From Escarpia spicata (taxonomy: Eukaryota > Annelida > Polychaeta > Sabellida > Siboglinidae), in assembly GCA_963995525.1 (NCBI GenBank), contig OZ023211.1, forward strand, positions 472,598 to 536,597: 64,000 nucleotides of DNA, read 5' to 3'. Both the position numbers and the translations under genes were made by a program. The notes beneath the pieces were generated by a model. The model saw nothing but the letters and a program-made list of their open reading frames with translations, was not told the DNA's origin and did not search any database. Below are positions 33,107 to 47,955 of this stretch, one piece after another. The first letter of the stretch is position 1. Every line of letters starts with the position of its first letter.

Positions 33107-33734
33107 CAGGGTTTCCGCCAGAAGAAATAATTTGGGTAGGAGTTAGTCAATTTTTAGACCGCAGAACTGGGAGGCGAAGCCTGCCACGGGCACCATAGGC
33201 GATGGGCAGAGGGTCTGGGGACCCTCCCCAAAATAAATTGCAGTCAGTTGGTTTCGGTCATTTGGAGTCGCAAATCCCACCCGGCTCATGGTGATAATTT
33301 CCATGTTTCGTAGGTGAATGCCTTCACATTTTAGAATAAATAGTCTGATTCGTGATGTAGTATCACTAGTATGGTACCTTGTGTTATTATTCTTCACCAA
33401 GAAACAATGAATACTCGAAAACATCGCAAAAAAAGTAGTCATGACAGCGCGCCATATTCTTTACACTACCCCTACCAATATACCGGTACGCCATGTTCTG
33501 TCCTGAGGTGAAGGCTTCAATTCCGCAGTGAATACCACTTTTAGCCAATCACAAAATAAAAGTGTTGGTACGGGCTCATTCTTCACCATTAAAACTGTCA
33601 TCAAGTATGAGTCTCATTGTACAGAATATTAAACAAAATGTTAAAATCTGGATTTCTTTTGGGTACGTATCTGTACCATAGAATTATTTTTGGGTATGTA
33701 ATTTTACCTTTTTACTCTGCTAGCAGAAACACTG
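33107..33734. mobile_element. Putative non-autonomous DNA transposon with imperfect inverted ends
   Basis: The left end cagggtttccgccag and the inverted right end cagtgtttctgctag match at 11 of 15 positions. The direct repeat agtag flanks both ends (33102-33106 and 33735-33739). A CAGNG-type terminus is common in hAT elements, but the flanking duplication is 5 bp and not 8, so the superfamily is open. No transposase is visible; the subterminal region holds gggtctggggaccctcccc-like GC-rich sequence. Confidence 0.5.
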
Positions 33735-33739
33735 AGTAG

Positions 33740-35011
33740 CTCTAAGTATTTTCATGCACTTGTATTCAGCATTTCTGAGTTATGTTTAACATGTGTGATT
33801 CTGGCTAACAATAGTACACAGGACACTTCAGTTTACCCTTTCTTAAAAACTCTCAAACCATATATTCACATTTAGCTGCACTAAATGTGCAATGTATTTT
33901 TGTTTGGTAATAAATTATGTTCACTGGTTGATTGAAATACTTCTGATGTCTTGTTAGAAATGGCTTAATGTTTAAACTTTACAGTACATTGATGAACTTA
34001 CAGTAGGAAGGAGTTCTATTCACCATTATCATTACACCATGGCACCTGGTTGAGTACCCCCACACACTGCCTGTCTTCTATTTCACAAGAGTTACACCCC
34101 ACCACTTCCCACACAGCACCAGTGGCCAAGTTGTTGCACCTTTATCTTCCCTGCTCATAACTTTACATCTTCATTCTGGCTAGACAGTTGGAACATCCCC
34201 GACTTGGTATTTCTCAACATAAATCTCCCTATGTGCCACCTGTCAATCACAAATTGTGTGCCACCCTTTAGAACATGTGACCTCTGCTTCACTCAATGGA
34301 AATGTTTTTTTAACCATATAAAACTGACGTGTCTGCCTTTTTTGGTAATGTTTGTTCAATACTATTATTGGTCTTGTGCATGAAACTGGTGCAAGGCCCA
34401 TCTTGGTCTATTAATTATGCAGTAATCAAATGAATATTAAAGTCTAGTAGATGCTATGTACAGAATTGAATTACATGACATTTACATAAATTTTAAAAAA
34501 TATTCAGCCAAGGCATATTGCCAACTACAGCATATGCTTGGGTTACCTGTCTATGTCACAAAGATTAAACTACTTTACATAAAGAACTCCTACTTCAATA
34601 ATAACCTAACTGTCATGATAGGAACAGTGACAATTCAGGCAGGTGACAGTTCTCTTTGTTTTATATACAACTAAATGTATTAGTTTCATAACCTTTTCAG
34701 AGTATTTGTGATTGTGGTTACAAGCTCTCGAAGGTTAAGGTAGGTCTTTTACTATTTTCCTGGTTGACATTTGAGTATTTTCTTAGTAATTTGTGTTGTG
34801 AAGATGTCATCTGGTCACATTTTCTTCAGCCCAGTCTAATACAAAGCAACTTCCTGTATTTTGACAGATAGAGACTGAGTGGGGTAAAAAATATGTTTTA
34901 CTTTTTGCCTGGATTTATACAGGGTCTCAAATTATCTTTATATAGATGGCAGACCTCTGAGGGACTGTTAGGAATGAGGTGATGATGTCTTGGTCTCTAC
35001 AGCTGGGTCCC
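33740..35011. other. Intron 1 part, no feature seen
   Basis: AT-rich sequence between the transposon-like element and the 75-bp array, without recognised features. Confidence 0.55.
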
Positions 35012-38000
35012 ATATAGTCTACTGTAATCACAGTTGAGCAGGTACCATGTGGGGCACCACATAACAGGCACTCATGTCTTAATGCCATATAGTCTACTGT
35101 AATCACAGTTGAGCACGTACCATGTGGGGCACCACATAACAGGCACTCATGTCTTAATGCCAGAAAGTCTACTGTAATCACAGTTGAGCACATACCATGT
35201 GGGGCACCACATAACAGGCACTCATGTCTTAATGCCAGAAAGTCTACTGTAATCACAGTTGAGCACATACCATGTGGGGCACCACATAACAGGCACTCAT
35301 GTCTTAATGCCAGAAAGTCTACTGTAATCACAGTTGAGCACATACCATGTGGGGCACCACATAACAGGCACTCATGTCTTAATGCCAGAAAGTCTACTGT
35401 AGTCACAGTTGAGCACGTACCATGTGGGGCACCACATAACAGGCACTCATGTCTTAATGTCAGAAAGTCTACTGTAGTCACAGTTGAGCACATACCATGT
35501 GGGGCACCACATAACAGACACTCATGTCTTAATGTCAGAAAGTCTACTGTAGTCACAGTTGAGCACGTACCATGTGGGGCACCACATAACAGGCACTCAT
35601 GTCTTAATGTCAGAAAGTCTACTGTAGTCACAGTTGAGCACATACCATGTGGGGCACCACATAACAGACACTCATGTCTTAATGTCAGAAAGTCTACTGT
35701 AGTCACAGTTGAGCACGTACCATGTGGGGCACCACATAACAGGCACATCATGTCTTAATGTCAGAAAGTCTACTGTAGTCACAGTTGAGCATGTACCATG
35801 TGGAGCACCACATAACAGGCACTCATGTCTTAATGCCAGAAAGTCTACTGTAATCACAGTTGAGCATGTACCATGTGGGGCACCACATAACAGGCACTCA
35901 TGTCTTAATGCCAGAAAGTCTACTGTAGTCACAGTTGAGCATGTACCATGTGGGGCACCACATAACAGGCACTCATGTCTTAATGCCAGAAAGTCTACTG
36001 TAGTCACAGTTGAGCATGTACCATGTGGGGCACCACATAACAGGCACTCATGTCTTAATGCCAGAAAGTCTACTGTAATCACAGTTGAGCATGTACCATG
36101 TGGGGCACCACATAACAGGCACTCATGTCTTAATGCCAGAAAGTCTACTGTAGTCACAGTTGAGCACGTACCATGTGGGGCACCACATAACAGACACTCA
36201 TGTCTTAATGTCAGAAAGTCTACTGTAGTCACAGTTGAGCATGTACCATGTGGGGCACCACATAACAGGCACTCATGTCTTAATGCCAGAAAGTCTACTG
36301 TAGTCACAGTTGAGCACGTACCATGTGGGGCACCACATAACAGACACTCATGTCTTAATGCCAGAAAGTCTACTGTAGTCACAGTTGAGCACGTACCATG
36401 TGGGGCACCACATAACAGGCACTCGTGTCTTAATGTCAGAAAGTCTACTGTAGTCACAGTTGAGCACGTACCATGTGGGGCACCACATAACAGGCACTCA
36501 TGTCTTAATGCCAGAAAGTCTACTGTAGTCACAGTTGAGCATGTACCATGTGGGGCACCACATAACAGACACTCATGTCTTAATGTCAGAAAGTCTACTG
36601 TAATCACAGTTGAGCACATACCATGTGGGGCACCACATAACAGACACTCATGTCTTAATGCCAGAAAGTCTACTGTAGTCACAGTTGAGCATGTACCATG
36701 TGCGGCACCACATAACAGACACTCATGTCTTAATGCCAGAAAGTCTACTGTAGTCACAGTTGAGCATGTACCATGTGGGGCACCACATAACAGGCACTCG
36801 TCTTAATGCCAGAAAGTCTACTGTAATCACAGTTGAGCACGTACCATGTGGGGCACCACATAACAGGCACTCATGTCTTAATGCCAGAAAGTCTACTGTA
36901 ATCACAGTTGAGCACGTACCATGTGGGGCACCACATAACAGGCACTCATGTCTTAATGTCAGAAAGTCTACTGTAGTCACAGTTGAGCATGTACCATGTG
37001 GGGCACCACATAACAGGCACTCATGTCTTAATGTCAGAAAGTCTACTGTAGTCACAGTTGAGCACGTACCATGTGGGGCACCACATAACAGGCACTCATG
37101 TCTTAATGTCAGAAAGTCTACTGTAGTCACAGTTGAGCATGTACCATGTGGGGCACCACATAACAGACACTCATGTCTTAATGTCAGAAAGTCTACTGTA
37201 GTCACAGTTGAGCACGTACCATGTGGGGCACCACATAACAGGCACTCATGTCTTAATGTCAGAAAGTCTACTGTATTCACAGTTGAGCACGTACCATGTG
37301 GGGCACCACATAACAGGCACTCATGTCTTAATGTCAGAAAGTCTACTGTAGTCACAGTTGAGCATGTACCATGTGGGGCACCACATAACAGACACTCATG
37401 TCTTAATGTCAGAAAGTCTACTGTAGTCACAGTTGAGCACGTACCATGTGGGGCACCACATAACAGGCACTCATGTCTTAATGCCAGAAAGTCTACTGTA
37501 GTCACAGTTGAGCACGTACCATGTGGGGCACCACATAACAGACACTCATGTCTTAATGCCAGAAAGTCTACTGTAGTCACAGTTGAGCACGTACCATGAG
37601 GGGCACCACATAACAGACACTCCTGTCTTAATGCCAGAAAGTCTACTGTAGTCACAGTTGAGCACGTACCATGTGCGGCACCACATAACAGACACTCATG
37701 TCTTAATGCCAGAAAGTCTACTGTAGTCACAGTTGAGCACGTACCATGAGGGGCACCACATAACAGACACTCCTGTCTTAATGCCAGAAAGTCTACTGTA
37801 GTCACAGTTGAGCACGTACCATGTGCGGCACCACATAACAGACACTCATGTCTTAATGCCAGAAAGTCTACTGTAGTCACAGTTGAGCACGTCCCATGTG
37901 GGGCACCACATAACAGACACTCATGTCTTAATGCCAGAAAGTCTACTGTAGTCACAGTTGAGCACGTACCATGTGGGGCACCACATAACAGACACTCATG

Positions 38001-41000
38001 TCTTAATGCCAGAAAGTCTACTGTAGTCACAGTTGAGCACGTACCATGTGGGGCACCACATAACAGGCACTCATGTCTTAATGCCAGAAAGTCTACTGTA
38101 GTCACAGTTGAGCACGTACCATGTGGGGAACCACATAACAGACACTCATGTCTTAATGCCAGAAAGTCTACTGTAGTCACAGTTGAGCACGTACCATGTG
38201 GGGCACCACATAACAGACACTCATGTCTTAATGCCAGAAAGTCTACTGTAATCACAGTTGAGCACGTACCATGTGGGGCACCACATAACAGGCACTCATG
38301 TCTTAATGCCAGAAAGTCTACTGTAGTCACAGTTGAGCACGTACCATGTGGGGCACCACATAACAGACACTCATGTCTTAATGCCAGAAAGTCTACTGTA
38401 GTCACAGTTGAGCACGTACCATGTGGGGCACCACATAACAGACACTCATGTCTTAATGCCAGAAAGTCTACTGTAATCCCAGTTGAGCACGTACCATGTG
38501 GGGCACCACATAACAGACACTCATGTCTTATGCCAGAAAGTCTACTGTAGTCACAGTTGAGCACGTACCATGTGGGGCACCACATAACAGACACTCATGT
38601 CTTAATGCCAGAAAGTCTACTGTAGTCACAGTTGAGCACGTACCATGTGGGGCACCACATAACAGGCACTCATGTCTTAATGTCAGAAAGTCTACTGTAG
38701 TTACAGTTGAGCACGTACCATGTGGGGCACCACATAACAGACACTCATGTCTTAATGCCAGAAAGTCTACTGTAGTCACAGTTGAGCACGTACCATGTGA
38801 GTCACCACATAACAGACACTCATGTCTTAATGCCACAAAGTCTACTGTAGTCACAGTTGAGCACGTACCATGTGGGGCACCACATAACAGACACTCATGT
38901 CTTAATGCCAGAAAGTCTACTGTAGTCACAGTTGAGCACGTACCATGTGGGGCACCACATAACAGACACTCATGTCTTAATGCCAGAAAGTCTACTGTAG
39001 TCACAGTTGAGCACGTACCATGTGAGGCACCACATAACAGACACTCATGTCTTAATGCCAGAACGTCTACTGTAGTCACAGTTGAGCACGTACCATGTGG
39101 GGCACCACATAACAGGCACTCATGTCTTAATGCCAGAAAGTCTACTGTAGTCACAGTTGAGCACGTACCATGAGGGGCACCACATAACAGGCACTCATGT
39201 CTTATGCCAGAAAGTCTACTGTAATCACAGTTGAGCACATACCATGTGGGGCACCACATAACAGGCACTCATGTCTTAATGCCAGAAAGTCTACTGTAGT
39301 CACAGTTGAGCACATACCATGTGGGGCACCACATAACAGGCACTCATGTCTTAATGCCAGAAAGTCTACTGTAGTCACAGTTGAGCACGTACCATGTGGG
39401 GCACCACATAACAGGCACTCATGTCTTAATGCCAGAAAGTCTACTGTAGTCACAGTTGAGCACGTACCATGTGGGGCACCACATAACAGGCACTCATGTC
39501 TTAATGTCAGAAAGTCTACTGTAGTCACAGTTGAGCACATACCATGTGGGGCACCACATAACAGACACTCATGTCTTAATGTCAGAAAGTCTACTGTAGT
39601 CACAGTTGAGCACGTACCATGTGGGGCACCACATAACAGGCACTCATGTCTTAATGTCAGAAAGTCTACTGTAGTCACAGTTGAGCACATACCATGTGGG
39701 GCACCACATAACAGACACTCATGTCTTAATGTCAGAAAGTCTACTGTAGTCACAGTTGAGCACGTACCATGTGGGGCACCACATAACAGGCACATCATGT
39801 CTTAATGTCAGAAAGTCTACTGTAGTCACAGTTGAGCATGTACCATGTGGAGCACCACATAACAGGCACTCATGTCTTAATGCCAGAAAGTCTACTGTAA
39901 TCACAGTTGAGCATGTACCATGTGGGGCACCACATAACAGGCACTCATGTCTTAATGCCAGAAAGTCTACTGTAGTCACAGTTGAGCATGTACCATGTGG
40001 GGCACCACATAACAGGCACTCATGTCTTAATGCCAGAAAGTCTACTGTAGTCACAGTTGAGCATGTACCATGTGGGGCACCACATAACAGGCACTCATGT
40101 CTTAATGCCAGAAAGTCTACTGTAATCACAGTTGAGCATGTACCATGTGGGGCACCACATAACAGGCACTCATGTCTTAATGCCAGAAAGTCTACTGTAG
40201 TCACAGTTGAGCACGTACCATGTGGGGCACCACATAACAGACACTCATGTCTTAATGTCAGAAAGTCTACTGTAGTCACAGTTGAGCATGTACCATGTGG
40301 GGCACCACATAACAGGCACTCATGTCTTAATGCCAGAAAGTCTACTGTAGTCACAGTTGAGCACGTACCATGTGGGGCACCACATAACAGACACTCATGT
40401 CTTAATGCCAGAAAGTCTACTGTAGTCACAGTTGAGCACGTACCATGTGGGGCACCACATAACAGGCACTCGTGTCTTAATGTCAGAAAGTCTACTGTAG
40501 TCACAGTTGAGCACGTACCATGTGGGGCACCACATAACAGGCACTCATGTCTTAATGCCAGAAAGTCTACTGTAGTCACAGTTGAGCATGTACCATGTGG
40601 GGCACCACATAACAGACACTCATGTCTTAATGTCAGAAAGTCTACTGTAATCACAGTTGAGCACATACCATGTGGGGCACCACATAACAGACACTCATGT
40701 CTTAATGCCAGAAAGTCTACTGTAGTCACAGTTGAGCATGTACCATGTGCGGCACCACATAACAGACACTCATGTCTTAATGCCAGAAAGTCTACTGTAG
40801 TCACAGTTGAGCATGTACCATGTGGGGCACCACATAACAGGCACTCGTCTTAATGCCAGAAAGTCTACTGTAATCACAGTTGAGCACGTACCATGTGGGG
40901 CACCACATAACAGGCACTCATGTCTTAATGCCAGAAAGTCTACTGTAATCACAGTTGAGCACGTACCATGTGGGGCACCACATAACAGGCACTCATGTCT

Positions 41001-43556
41001 TAATGTCAGAAAGTCTACTGTAGTCACAGTTGAGCATGTACCATGTGGGGCACCACATAACAGGCACTCATGTCTTAATGTCAGAAAGTCTACTGTAGTC
41101 ACAGTTGAGCACGTACCATGTGGGGCACCACATAACAGGCACTCATGTCTTAATGTCAGAAAGTCTACTGTAGTCACAGTTGAGCATGTACCATGTGGGG
41201 CACCACATAACAGACACTCATGTCTTAATGTCAGAAAGTCTACTGTAGTCACAGTTGAGCACGTACCATGTGGGGCACCACATAACAGGCACTCATGTCT
41301 TAATGTCAGAAAGTCTACTGTATTCACAGTTGAGCACGTACCATGTGGGGCACCACATAACAGGCACTCATGTCTTAATGTCAGAAAGTCTACTGTAGTC
41401 ACAGTTGAGCATGTACCATGTGGGGCACCACATAACAGACACTCATGTCTTAATGTCAGAAAGTCTACTGTAGTCACAGTTGAGCACGTACCATGTGGGG
41501 CACCACATAACAGGCACTCATGTCTTAATGCCAGAAAGTCTACTGTAGTCACAGTTGAGCACGTACCATGTGGGGCACCACATAACAGACACTCATGTCT
41601 TAATGCCAGAAAGTCTACTGTAGTCACAGTTGAGCACGTACCATGAGGGGCACCACATAACAGACACTCCTGTCTTAATGCCAGAAAGTCTACTGTAGTC
41701 ACAGTTGAGCACGTACCATGTGCGGCACCACATAACAGACACTCATGTCTTAATGCCAGAAAGTCTACTGTAGTCACAGTTGAGCACGTACCATGAGGGG
41801 CACCACATAACAGACACTCCTGTCTTAATGCCAGAAAGTCTACTGTAGTCACAGTTGAGCACGTACCATGTGCGGCACCACATAACAGACACTCATGTCT
41901 TAATGCCAGAAAGTCTACTGTAGTCACAGTTGAGCACGTCCCATGTGGGGCACCACATAACAGACACTCATGTCTTAATGCCAGAAAGTCTACTGTAGTC
42001 ACAGTTGAGCACGTACCATGTGGGGCACCACATAACAGACACTCATGTCTTAATGCCAGAAAGTCTACTGTAGTCACAGTTGAGCACGTACCATGTGGGG
42101 CACCACATAACAGGCACTCATGTCTTAATGCCAGAAAGTCTACTGTAGTCACAGTTGAGCACGTACCATGTGGGGCACCACATAACAGACACTCATGTCT
42201 TAATGCCAGAAAGTCTACTGTAGTCACAGTTGAGCACGTACCATGTGGGGCACCACATAACAGACACTCATGTCTTAATGCCAGAAAGTCTACTGTAATC
42301 ACAGTTGAGCACGTACCATGTGGGGCACCACATAACAGGCACTCATGTCTTAATGCCAGAAAGTCTACTGTAGTCACAGTTGAGCACGTACCATGTGGGG
42401 CACCACATAACAGACACTCATGTCTTAATGCCAGAAAGTCTACTGTAGTCACAGTTGAGCACGTACCATGTGGGGCACCACATAACAGACACTCATGTCT
42501 TAATGCCAGAAAGTCTACTGTAATCCCAGTTGAGCACGTACCATGTGGGGCACCACATAACAGACACTCATGTCTTATGCCAGAAAGTCTACTGTAGTCA
42601 CAGTTGAGCACGTACCATGTGGGGCACCACATAACAGACACTCATGTCTTAATGCCAGAAAGTCTACTGTAGTCACAGTTGAGCACGTACCATGTGGGGC
42701 ACCACATAACAGGCACTCATGTCTTAATGTCAGAAAGTCTACTGTAGTTACAGTTGAGCACGTACCATGTGGGGCACCACATAACAGACACTCATGTCTT
42801 AATGCCAGAAAGTCTACTGTAGTCACAGTTGAGCACGTACCATGTGAGTCACCACATAACAGACACTCATGTCTTAATGCCACAAAGTCTACTGTAGTCA
42901 CAGTTGAGCACGTACCATGTGGGGCACCACATAACAGACACTCATGTCTTAATGCCAGAAAGTCTACTGTAGTCACAGTTGAGCACGTACCATGTGGGGC
43001 ACCACATAACAGACACTCATGTCTTAATGCCAGAAAGTCTACTGTAGTCACAGTTGAGCACGTACCATGTGAGGCACCACATAACAGACACTCATGTCTT
43101 AATGCCAGAACGTCTACTGTAGTCACAGTTGAGCACGTACCATGTGGGGCACCACATAACAGGCACTCATGTCTTAATGCCAGAAAGTCTACTGTAGTCA
43201 CAGTTGAGCACGTACCATGAGGGGCACCACATAACAGGCACTCATGTCTTATGCCAGAAAGTCTACTGTAATCACAGTTGAGCACATACCATGTGGGGCA
43301 CCACATAACAGGCACTCATGTCTTAATGCCAGAAAGTCTACTGTAGTCACAGTTGAGCACATACCATGTGGGGCACCACATAACAGGCACTCATGTCTTA
43401 ATGCCAGAAAGTCTACTGTAGTCACAGTTGAGCACGTACCATGTGGGGCACCACATAACAGGCACTCATGTCTTAATGCCAGAAAGTCTACTGTAGTCAC
43501 AGTTGAGCACGTACCATGTGGGGCACCACATAACAGGCACTCATGTCTTAATGCCA
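35012..43556. repeat. 75-bp minisatellite, about 114 copies, with a 4047-bp tandem duplication
   Basis: The unit contains gtctactgtagtcacagttg, agcacgtaccatgtggggca, ccacataacaggcactcatg and tcttaatgccagaaa. Variant sites include gtagtc/gtaatc, cacgtacc/catgtacc/cacatacc, aggcac/agacac and atgcc/atgtc. Because 75 is divisible by three and the unit lacks stops in one frame of each strand, open frames of up to 623 codons appear on the minus strand and 365 on the plus strand; these are not genes. The array lies in intron 1. Positions from about 35343 to 39497 are repeated at +4047 (39390-43544). Confidence 0.98.
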
Positions 43557-46500
43557 AAAATGCATTTTCCAAACATACACAATTTCTTGACACGCGCAAA
43601 ACCAACATGCATTTTAATTTTGCAAGCAAGAAAGATATCTTGAACAGCAGGATTTCATAATAAATGTCAAAATAGTTTTAAGACTATCATGAGAAATTCT
43701 AATTTGAATATCCAAGTTTAAGTTGAATAACAAAAACTTCAGTAGATTTAATTATGATATATAATATCATAAACAGCTAATTGATAGAATCCTTGGTTAA
43801 TGTCAAGTGGATAGGTTTTTCTTTCACAGCTGGTGTTGTTCATGTTGCATCTATAGAAATAACTACATGTTAAAAGCTAACCCAAACTCAATGTCTCCCT
43901 GGTGGTAACAAGGTATGTTTTAATGATGGGTCATCTCAGCCATTGTTTGCCAGGCTAAATGGGCAGCTACTGAATTATTCATGGAGCCTGACAATGTATG
44001 GGGAAGCTTAACTTAATTGCACTATATTTGCCAGTTGATTAACTGCATACATAAGACTACAGGCCCTCATCCATTGATCGCGCCTCTTCCTGGTAAGCGA
44101 CTACTGCCACATTATTGCATTCTGAAGCCTGGTGAGCACTGATATATGACACATAGCAGCACAGCAGCTTGGCACCATAGGCTTATATGGCTTTATTGTC
44201 AACATGGCTACTTGTCTGCTTGTCAGACATGCTGACAACATCAACAACATTGTTAATTGTGCATATTCTTAAGACTTACAATTTTATAACTAAGTTTTCC
44301 ATCCATAAACATGTCAGCAAAACCCTGTGGATTCACTCATTGAATATGTTGGAAGTATATTATCTCATTTATCTGATGTAATAAGTATTGAATATACTTA
44401 CTGGAGGACGATACAATCCATGTTGAATCTCAGCCAAGACTGGAATGCTTGTAACTGGGTTTGTTGCAATCTTAAACTTGCCATGTTATTCTGCTTTTGG
44501 ATATTCCACGAATGATACCCCCAGGGTCAGCAATACCACCATATTTATGATTTCAAAATTTGAATTACAAATTTGTATGTCTTTCGAGAATACAGACCCT
44601 GATCTCTGGATGTTTGCTACTAAATATTTCATTTATGCATACATTGCACTGTATAACTTTGGCCGTTGCCTGAATGTAATTAAGGGTATGTTTGTGACAG
44701 ATGAACATTTTCTAAAATAACATTCTTAATATACAATGAATATGCATTCTGCTTCAGAATATGTGTCCTCCTAAGACAGATTGATAGTTCTGCCAATAAT
44801 ACCAGCTTTCCGTGATTCAGGGCTTAACAGATCACTGTCATTCGCAACCAGCGTACATGCTGACTGTGCAGCAGCTTATGCACACTAATCCATTGGAAAA
44901 AGAAAAGGGTTAGAATAATTTTGAATAAAATCATATTATTGCAAAACACTTGAAAAGCCAAAAAGTGAAAAATAAAGAACAGAAGCATCTGATCATAATG
45001 ATCTTAGTCTGTCGTCTAGTAAATCTTACCCGCCTAAACACACTCACACAAGTAACATATCAACAGCATTGTTGACTAATTAGTCTGTTTTATGACAGTT
45101 ATATCTAAGGCATAAAGTATTATAAAATTCAAATTGAAGTTGCAGTCAAAGTCTCAAAGATTAGCTACAAGTTGATAAAATCAGTTTCAGTCATAGAGTT
45201 AGGTACAGTTGACGTGGGTTGCGAGGCTTGTTGCAGTAATTTGTCTTGCAGCTGGCCAGTGACACAGCATACATCTATCACAGTAGGCTGCCGGGGAAAC
45301 ACATGATGATTTTTACATCAATTGCTAAGTACCATCTATGACTAGTACTACCAGTGGTACAGTGTATGCAACCACCAGACATGACCTTTACAGCTTCCAA
45401 TTGCAAACAGCAACTGCATCGGAAAGACCGCCCTGTCAGTGTACCATGGAGGGCAGCTGATGAAATGTGAAAAATGAGAACTGAAGCGCTACTGGGATTG
45501 CTAGACAGAATGTGTTGCAGGCCCTACTGCCATGTCAGCCAGACAGGAGAACTCACAGATAACTATGGGTTTGTTTATGCACTGGTCATACATCACAATG
45601 TCACATTCAATCACATGTAATTTAGACTGGCAACAAACATTTCCGGCCAGACTAAACCTGCCCTGACTGTAAATAAACACACGTTCTGCATTAAATATCA
45701 CACAGCATATAAATCAGCTCAAACTACTCCACCAGTCATGTAGCAATTACAGTTGTTGGCTTGCAATTTCCATCAGTGCAGTTTTATAATGAAACGTGAA
45801 ATGCGTCTAATTAACAATGAATCCCATTGAGACTACTTTGATAACATTGATGGTGAACTGAAACAGCATTATCTCTTGCAAGAATGACATTTATCTCAAT
45901 GTCACACTGTACTCAGTGCCCAGCCATGAAGTGAGAGGGAAGCAACACTGACTGCAGCTGTTAGGTAGATACAAACATCAACAACACCAGGACAGTTCCG
46001 TGGTCACAGCCCAGGGAGGTCACGGGTTGTTGACACACTGACCTAAATAACATCCCCATTCCATGGCCTGGTTACACCAAAACATTCAAACCATAAATTA
46101 CTTTTAATGACTGCCACATAAATGTTGCCAAGTAACTGTAAAATACCAATGAGACAAACCGTGACAGAAGAACAGAGGGCAGACGGAAGTGAGCTTCCTG
46201 GAAGCAGGGCCACATCACAGATCTATGATTGAGGGTCTAGCAGACATTCCAGCAGGGCCGGCCTGACAGTGATGGGAGACACACAGACGCCACCAGCCAC
46301 CCACCTTTTCCATAGACCCCAGAACTTGTTCATGTCTGAGACTACTGTTGGGTCTACTGGCCCCACTTCATTGGCACCAGTCTTGAGGTGGTCATCATAA
46401 CGTTTGTCCTGCGTGGCCTGACCCAGCAGCAGTCATCCCTGGCTCTATGTATACACTTTACACATGAAGCCCTCAATAACCAGCAGGACTTAGCACACAG

Positions 46501-47563
46501 CACCTCGCTATCAGGTCTGCTGCTACACAGGGAGGTGGGGGGTGACAGGGGTTGCCTTCTCGCTGCTACACAGGGAGGTGGGGGGTGACAGGGGTTGCCT
46601 TCTCCCAACACAAACATGCCAGCTTTGATTTCCTCTCAGGGACTGGCTGCGATTACAGATATCCACATTTCCTGGACAGCGAGCTTCATATAAAAAGGCT
46701 ATCTCCCGTGTTATCCGAGGCTAATTCTAGGATCAGGGAACCTCATCCCCACTCGTGATAATGGGCCAGTCCCTCGGCCCACTGAGCAGGGAATGCTAAC
46801 ATGAGAGGTGGCTTCTCCTAATTTCCCCCAGGTCCAATGTGCTTAGTCTTGCAGTGCTAGAGAGAGCAGAATAACACATTAACATTGTGATTCATGACCA
46901 ATGTCCACTGTGTCAACCAATTACTATCACAGAAAACAGTGGATTGATGCATCAAGGGCCAACCTTCAGATCAGAGGATGTTATATAATAATAACAAAAG
47001 GTAAAGAAACGGTACAACAGCAGAACTGTCTGTGCGAGCGAGCAGATGATGAGACAGTGAGATGACTAGCACCCAGTACTTTGAATCTAATAAACCACAG
47101 GGAGTCAATAAGTTCTCAACTATCCAACATGACTGTCTTATTATATTTACATTATAATTACAACCCTGTATCCAATCTTGCCTACACATCTTTCTGTAGA
47201 TTCATCCAAAGTTGTAGTTTTTGTACACTTCATCTATATTTAACATTTATAAAATTGCGTTTAAAGTGTTTACATATCTCTCTAACTGTGCCACACCAAG
47301 GCTGTATTGTATGCAGATAATTACACAATGACATGCGGCTCATCCTTCTCTCGTGCTTCTTACAAGTTATGCTTTAATTCCAAACTGGAATTGTTGACAG
47401 AATTACCCAACTGTCTCCACTGTGGAACTACAAGCACCAACTACAACCACAGGTACAAACACCTGTCTAAGCTGTGCTCATAGCCAAAATGCCAACCTGT
47501 CCCACAAAGCGTAATATGTAATTAATAACGTCAATCAATACACAGCAGTTGCTCGAGATGAGG
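43557..47563. other. Intron 1 part, no gene seen
   Basis: About 4 kb of AT-rich sequence. The one small structure I see is a 43-bp direct duplication near 46518-46604 (cacagggaggtggggggtga). Short open frames here have no recognisable domains. Confidence 0.55.
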
Positions 47564-47655
47564 TGATACCATAGCAGTGTCTGATACTATAGCAGTGTCT
47601 GATACTATAGCAGTGTCTGATACTATAGCAGTGTCTGATACTATAGCAGTGTCTA
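47564..47655. repeat. 18-bp tandem repeat, 5 copies
   Basis: The unit atagcagtgtctgatact is repeated with almost no change. Confidence 0.95.
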
Positions 47656-47777
47656 ATAATGTTAGTCTGTAATTAACATTGAAAATACATGATTTTGTTA
47701 AACTGTTTATTCATTTGTCCCACCCAACCAATAAAAACAGGGACAAATTCTTCTTTTGATGAAACCCAATGTATACA

Positions 47778-47955
47778 AACTATATTTTAATGAGACAGCT
47801 GAGGTAATTATATCAGCCATCAATTAGTGTCTCCAGTTAGGCACATTGTCTTAACTATATTTTAATGAGACAGCTGAGGTAATTATATCTGCCATCAATT
47901 AGTGTCTCCAGTTAGGCACATTGTCTTAACTATATTTTAATGAGACAGCTGAGGG
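47778..47955. repeat. 75-bp tandem repeat, about 2.4 copies
   Basis: The phrase tatattttaatgagacagct starts at 47781, 47856 and 47931. It is a young short tandem duplication unrelated to the long 75-bp array. Confidence 0.93.

Noticed and set aside
34927..43660. Very long open frames (up to 623 codons) on both strands of the 75-bp array, with Cys-rich 25-residue units
   Set aside because: Any stop-free unit divisible by three gives such frames; both strands are open together, there is no start context, no flanking coding exon, and unit differences do not avoid amino-acid changes.
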